Positions 60,355 to 64,000 of a stretch of 64,000 nt of DNA are shown here, piece by piece. This DNA comes from JAVSMW01 sp032027005 (GTDB taxonomy: Bacteria; Bacillota; Thermincolia; Thermincolales; UBA2595): NCBI GenBank assembly GCA_032027005.1, contig JAVSMW010000001.1, forward strand, positions 348,356-412,355, in the 5' to 3' direction. Within the stretch, counting starts at the first letter, position 1. Each line of letters begins with the position of its first letter. The notes under the pieces are model-generated. The model was not told the DNA's origin. It worked only from the letters and a program-made list of their open reading frames with translations, and ran no database searches. The position numbers and the translations under genes were made by a program.

Positions 60355-61458
60355 TTAAAGTTTAATCAGGTTATAATCTCTGGTTCCAAGTCCCACCTGT
60401 TCAGCATATTCCAACTGGATTCCCCAGTCAACCATGGGATGAACTCCAGCAAATTTATCAGTAACATTAACATAACCATCCAGCCTGGTGTTGGTCAAGG
60501 GCCGCTGTTTGTTTACCAGGTCCACCGAAGCCTGGTCAATAGCAACCGGGTCTCTTGAAGCAAGAATACCCACATCACTTACTATGGGTGAATCACTCCA
60601 ACCACAACAGTCACAGTCAGGTGTGACATTCATGACAAAGGAAATATAGCCAACCTTCCCTTTTTTATTTTTCAAGGCACCGGCCATATATTCAACCATT
60701 TTCTCCTGAAATGTATCAGGGTCGCTTTTCCAATTTACCTCAATGGCACGTTCCGGACAAGTTACTGTACATTCGCCACATCCCATGCATTTCTTGTCAT
60801 TGATACGGGCCTTTTTCTTGGTAACCTTAATGCAGCCGGCGGGGCACCACACCGTACATTTGCCGCACCCAACACATTTCTCCGCAGTCACGACCGGCAG
60901 TACATCTGAATGCATCTGCTGCTTACCGCTTCTGCTGCCTAAGCCCATGCCAACATTTTTGATGGCCCCGCCGAACCCTGATATCTCGTGACCTTTGAAA
61001 TGTGTCAGCACCAGCATGGCATCCGCATGATAGGCCGCACTGGCTATCTTTACTGACTGAAAATGCTTGAGGCCAACATCCACACTCACATAATCCCTGC
61101 CATTTAAGCCATCAGCAATAATCACCGGAGCACCGATAACAGAATAAGCGAACCCATTTTCCACTGAAGTTCTAAAGTGATCAACGGCATTTGACCTGCT
61201 GCCTACATATAAGGTGTTAGCGTCAGTGACAAAAGGCTTTCCTCCAGCGGAGGCAATTCGATCAATAACCCGCCGGACAAACTGGGGTCTGATATAACCG
61301 GTGTTGCCTTTTTCCCCAAAGTGTAATTTTACTGCCACCAGGTCTTTAGGTTTAATAAATTGGTCGAATCCGGCCAGTTCAAAAAGTTTTTCCACTTTAT
61401 CAAGCAAACTGAGCCCTTGTTTAGTCCTCATATCAGTAAAAAAGACATCTGCAGCCAA
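60355..61458 (-). CDS. DUF362 protein with two [4Fe-4S] clusters
   Basis: A 367-residue DUF362-family iron-sulfur protein. The N-terminal DUF362 domain contains KLHFGEKGNTGYIRPQFV and DANTLYVGSRS. A ferredoxin insert (about residues 190-250) has two cluster motifs: CVGCGKCTVWCPAGC and CMGCGECTVTCP. A further cysteine patch lies in PDCDCCGWSDSP. The family is widespread in anaerobes, but no general function is established. The TTG at 61458 (GGGAGGG at 7 nt) is chosen over an ATG 23 codons upstream. It stands alone between the NHEJ operon and the mobile element. Confidence 0.87.
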   Translation of the reverse strand: MAADVFFTDMRTKQGLSLLDKVEKLFELAGFDQFIKPKDLVAVKLHFGEKGNTGYIRPQFVRRVIDRIASAGGKPFVTDANTLYVGSRSNAVDHFRTSVENGFAYSVIGAPVIIADGLNGRDYVSVDVGLKHFQSVKIASAAYHADAMLVLTHFKGHEISGFGGAIKNVGMGLGSRSGKQQMHSDVLPVVTAEKCVGCGKCTVWCPAGCIKVTKKKARINDKKCMGCGECTVTCPERAIEVNWKSDPDTFQEKMVEYMAGALKNKKGKVGYISFVMNVTPDCDCCGWSDSPIVSDVGILASRDPVAIDQASVDLVNKQRPLTNTRLDGYVNVTDKFAGVHPMVDWGIQLEYAEQVGLGTRDYNLIKL

Positions 61459-61681
61459 GACCGTTCCCTCCCATATATAAAATTCTTTTGTCAAAAGCTG
61501 TCCTAAATATTTATGATTCTCCCTCAAACAAGGAACCCCTTCCAGTCAATTAAAAAATGTGTATAATTTTGGCAGGATATGTAGAATATCAGCAATGTTC
61601 AGGTTAGCTTGCATAAGAAAAAACGGCGCAGCCTTAGGCGCATTCCTATAGGGACATTTTGTGAACCGTGGGTATTGGGTG

Positions 61682-61710
61682 AGGCAGACAGCAAATCAAG
61701 CTGTCTGCCT
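61682..61710. terminator. Hairpin across the recombinase stop codon
   Basis: AGGCAGACAGC / GCTGTCTGCCT, a perfect 11-bp stem with a 7-nt loop that contains the recombinase stop. No clear T-tract on the minus strand. The gap 61528-61680 holds no gene and probably includes the left end of the mobile element. Confidence 0.5.
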
Positions 61711-63360
61711 TTGCCGTTGTTCGGCTATTTTCTCGGCTTCTTCAGCGAATGCTCCAACGACGCCGATGTCACGGTAGTGAATTATTATTTCCTGCTCCGC
61801 AGTTCTGGAGTACCGCTCTGCTCGCTCACCGATCTCGATCTTCTCGATAAATACGTTCAGCAGCTCACCGCTTAGCTCATTTATCTCGGTATACCGTTTC
61901 GCTTTATCGATAAATCGGGTGACATTGGATATGGATGCATGCAGTTCTTCGATCCGCTCCGCAGTCTGAGGGATTCTTTCCTTCAGACTTTTTTGTTCTG
62001 CATTGTAGTCGCCTGACAGCATCCGGAACTGCTCGTTGGTCACCTTGCCAAGCACATTGTCCTCATATAACCGTTTGAACAGGGTGCTGAGTTCAGTGTC
62101 CCTCCGGCGCATCAATTCCAGTTCCCTTTGAAGCCGCTCAATCTCACGTCGGGTTTCGGCATTGTTTTTCCGGTTTATGTACTGGATAAATAACGCCTCC
62201 TGCTGACGTGCGAAGTGGGTAACTCTCAGCAAATCATCCAGAACGATTGCTGCCAGATGGACTTCCCGAAGATAATACGCGCTGCACTTTTCCTTGCCGC
62301 GTTTTCTGTAGGTGGAGCACATGAAGTTGTTTTTCACGGCAGCCATGGTATGTGCCCGATGGAGAATCATCTTTTCACCGCAATCGATGCATCGAACCAA
62401 TCCTGAGAACATATCCTGCTCAGCCATGTTTGCCCTGCGCCTTTTGCGCTTGCGGATGTCCTGCACGATGTCCCATGTTTCCTTCGTCACCAGCGGTTCG
62501 TGAGTGTTTTCAAACCGAAGCTGGTCGGATTCGGGACGTTTGATCCGTTTCTTATTCTTGTAGGATACCGTGGTGTACTTCAGGCTGATGGTATGCCCTA
62601 AATAGACTTCATCCTCTAAAATGTCTGCAACAGATCTGCTGTTCCAATCATAAGGTCTGGTTACATCTACGTTGGTCAAAAGGACGCCGGTCTTGCTGTA
62701 ATAATAATATCCGGGTGTGAAAACCTGCTCACTTTTTAGCTGCTTGGCAATCTGAGTGGGGCCTTTCCCTCCGACACACAGACTGAAAATCCTCTGTACT
62801 ATCGGTGCGGCATCCTCATCGGGAACAATCCTGCTTTTGGAATTGTTCTCATCCTTTTTGTACCCATAGGGCGCTCTGGTCGCCACGCGCTCGCCTCGTT
62901 CCGCTTTCAATTTAACGACCGCACGGATTTTCCGGCTTGTGTCTTTGGCGTAAAAATCGTTGAAAAGGTTAACGAACGGGGTAAAATCGTTGTCGCCATA
63001 GAGACTGTCCACGTTGTTATTGACGGCGATGAAGCGGACTCCATAACTGGGGAATATCATCTCGGTGTACTGCCCGACCAGTAAATAATCTCTGCCGAGG
63101 CGGGACATGTCCTTAACGATAATCGTCGCCACTTCGTCGTTTTCCACCATCTTCATCAACTCTTTCCACGCAGGGCGGTTGAAACTCGTGCCGCTGTAGC
63201 CATCATCAGAAAGGAAGAGAATGTTCTCAAAGCCGTTGTCGGCGGCGTATTTTTCCAGCATTAGCCTTTGATTTTGAATGCTGTTGGACTCGCCGTCACG
63301 CTCGTCCTCCTGGCTCAGCCTGCCGTAAAGTATTGTATATTTTTGGTTTGCCTGTATCAT
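61696..63360 (-). CDS. Large serine recombinase (mobile-element integrase)
   Basis: Site-specific recombinase of about 554 residues. The resolvase domain starts YTILYGRLSQEDERDGES with the catalytic serine in GRLS and arginine just before it; conserved IVKDMSRLGRDYLLVG follows. A recombinase domain, a zinc ribbon (VRCIDCGEKM with later CSTYRKRGKEKC), a coiled coil (about 420-500) and a DUF4368-like end (FIEKIEIGERAERY, EIIIHYRDIGVVG) complete it. The ATG at 63360 has AAGGAGG at 5-6 nt. Such enzymes move ICEs, transposons and prophages of Firmicutes and sit at one end of the element. Confidence 0.93.
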   Translation of the reverse strand: MIQANQKYTILYGRLSQEDERDGESNSIQNQRLMLEKYAADNGFENILFLSDDGYSGTSFNRPAWKELMKMVENDEVATIIVKDMSRLGRDYLLVGQYTEMIFPSYGVRFIAVNNNVDSLYGDNDFTPFVNLFNDFYAKDTSRKIRAVVKLKAERGERVATRAPYGYKKDENNSKSRIVPDEDAAPIVQRIFSLCVGGKGPTQIAKQLKSEQVFTPGYYYYSKTGVLLTNVDVTRPYDWNSRSVADILEDEVYLGHTISLKYTTVSYKNKKRIKRPESDQLRFENTHEPLVTKETWDIVQDIRKRKRRRANMAEQDMFSGLVRCIDCGEKMILHRAHTMAAVKNNFMCSTYRKRGKEKCSAYYLREVHLAAIVLDDLLRVTHFARQQEALFIQYINRKNNAETRREIERLQRELELMRRRDTELSTLFKRLYEDNVLGKVTNEQFRMLSGDYNAEQKSLKERIPQTAERIEELHASISNVTRFIDKAKRYTEINELSGELLNVFIEKIEIGERAERYSRTAEQEIIIHYRDIGVVGAFAEEAEKIAEQRQRQTA

Positions 63361-63399
63361 AAATACCTCCTTCATATTGGCAAACCGATACGGAATGTT

Positions 63400-63425
63400 G
63401 GGAATGCGGATTGCTCCGCAATCCC
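63400..63425. repeat. Hairpin ahead of the recombinase gene
   Basis: GGGAATGCGGA / TCCGCAATCCC (one mismatch, TTGC loop), about 40 bases upstream of the recombinase start. It may attenuate expression of the recombinase or terminate the upstream gene. Confidence 0.45.
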
Positions 63426-63491
63426 AAGCATACCGAAGAGTTTGCCAGAAGTCTACTGAATTCCGGAAAAGAATTACGCTCATTTTTCCTG

Positions 63492-63890
63492 CTACTTATC
63501 GATCAAGGAGAGGAGCTTTTCTGTGGGTAATGATGCGGCTGCCTTGGGGAACACCGAGCGCACAGCAAATTTCTTTCCGGCTATCTCCATATAGCGCTCA
63601 AAGCAGATATTGTCGGACTGTTCGATTAATTCCGTATCCTCGAACAGCGGAATCGGTTTTCCGTCAAGAGTTTTGTCCTTGATTCCTACCGTTTCGTAAC
63701 TCCCCCAGACGCCGGTTTCGATGTAGTACTGGGATTCCTTTTTGGTTTTTCTGCCCCATAGCCGATGCTTCCTTATGCCTTTCTTTTTGAAATATTCCTC
63801 GATTTTGGGTCTGCTCGGATGCCCATCCGGGAGCATAAAAATGAATTTCAGAAAGACGTAAGCGGTTATACAATTCTGCTGAGGTTTCAT
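63492..63890 (-). CDS. Mobile-element protein of unknown function
   Basis: A 132-residue basic protein that I do not recognise. After a hydrophobic start (YVFLKFIFML) comes a segment rich in lysine and arginine (KKKGIRKHRLWGRKTKKES, about residues 35-53), then a mixed alpha/beta region with IEQSDNICFERYMEIAGKKF. No catalytic motif is visible. It lies 131 bases upstream of the recombinase start, on the same strand, and probably belongs to the same element. Ribosome site AAGGAAG. Confidence 0.6.
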   Translation of the reverse strand: MKPQQNCITAYVFLKFIFMLPDGHPSRPKIEEYFKKKGIRKHRLWGRKTKKESQYYIETGVWGSYETVGIKDKTLDGKPIPLFEDTELIEQSDNICFERYMEIAGKKFAVRSVFPKAAASLPTEKLLSLIDK

Positions 63891-63910
63891 ATATTTACAC
63901 TTCCTTTCGT

Positions 63911-63925
63911 GCGCACGTTGTGCGC
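63911..63925. promoter_or_regulatory. Operator-like palindrome before the unknown gene
   Basis: GCGCA-CGTTG-TGCGC, an inverted repeat about 20 bases upstream of the start codon of the element gene. The position suits a repressor site; there is no direct support. The rest of 63891-64000 shows no gene. Confidence 0.3.
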
Positions 63926-64000
63926 TTCATATATATTTCACAGAAATCATCGCTCCTGCGATGCGATGTAAGACAACCGACTAACCTCATGCGAAAGCCG

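Noticed and set aside
63361..63483. A 41-codon N-terminal extension of the serine recombinase
   Set aside because: The ATG at 63360 has AAGGAGG, and the resolvase fold starts just after it; the upstream frame includes a hairpin.

Overview
The window looks like a chromosomal stretch of a spore-forming, flagellated Gram-positive anaerobe of the Firmicutes, most like the Peptococcaceae / Desulfotomaculum-Pelotomaculum group. This is inferred from gene order and protein families, not from a database search. The block dprA-topA-trmFO-xerC-hslV-hslU-codY-[flgB to sigD]-rpsB-tsf-pyrH-frr-uppS-cdsA-dxr-rseP-ispG-proS follows the Bacillus subtilis order almost gene for gene. A YtvI-type sporulation permease, a small 2[4Fe-4S] ferredoxin and a DUF362 iron-sulfur protein fit a sporulating anaerobe. 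Every gene I accept lies on the minus strand, so transcription runs from high to low coordinates and 'upstream' is to the right.

Layout from right (5') to left (3'). At 64000-61680 lies the end of a mobile element with a large serine recombinase and one unrecognised upstream gene. At 61458-60355 is a DUF362 ferredoxin-like protein. At 60121-57370 is a three-gene non-homologous end-joining operon: Ku, a stand-alone LigD ligase and a stand-alone LigD polymerase. At 57245-48837 are dprA, topA, trmFO, xerC, hslV, hslU and codY. At 48690-47984 is a decayed uroporphyrinogen-decarboxylase-like gene. At 47700-47530 is a class I cyclic-di-GMP riboswitch with an intrinsic terminator in the leader of the flagellar operon.

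The flagellar/chemotaxis operon runs from 47513 to about 16500: flgB, flgC, fliE, fliF, fliG, fliH, fliI, fliJ, motE-like, fliK, flgD, a TIGR02530 gene, flgE, swrD/flbD, fliL, fliM, fliY, cheY, fliO, fliP, fliQ, fliR, flhB, flhA, flhF, flhG, a PilZ protein, cheB, cheA, cheW, cheC, cheD, an unknown membrane protein, sigD and fapA, followed by small accessory genes. It encodes the basal body, the export gate, the C-ring switch and the core chemotaxis relay, and ends with the sigma factor for late flagellar genes. The filament, motor, CheR and receptor genes are not here. Cyclic-di-GMP appears to act twice: on the operon leader through the riboswitch, and on protein level through the PilZ protein.

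Left of sigD, rpsB-tsf-pyrH-frr (translation, UMP kinase) has its own promoter and internal terminators. It is followed by a small unknown gene and a ferredoxin, then uppS-cdsA-ytvI-dxr-rseP-ispG-proS (isoprenoid, phospholipid and membrane-proteolysis functions). After proS the B. subtilis order breaks at a 206-bp inverted-repeat element, and two glycosyltransferases and an MgtC-family protein follow. Non-coding structure is plentiful: two MITE-like or cruciform elements, REP-like hairpins overlapping stop codons, inverted heptamer repeat arrays in front of flhA, and paired hairpins between flhG and the PilZ gene.
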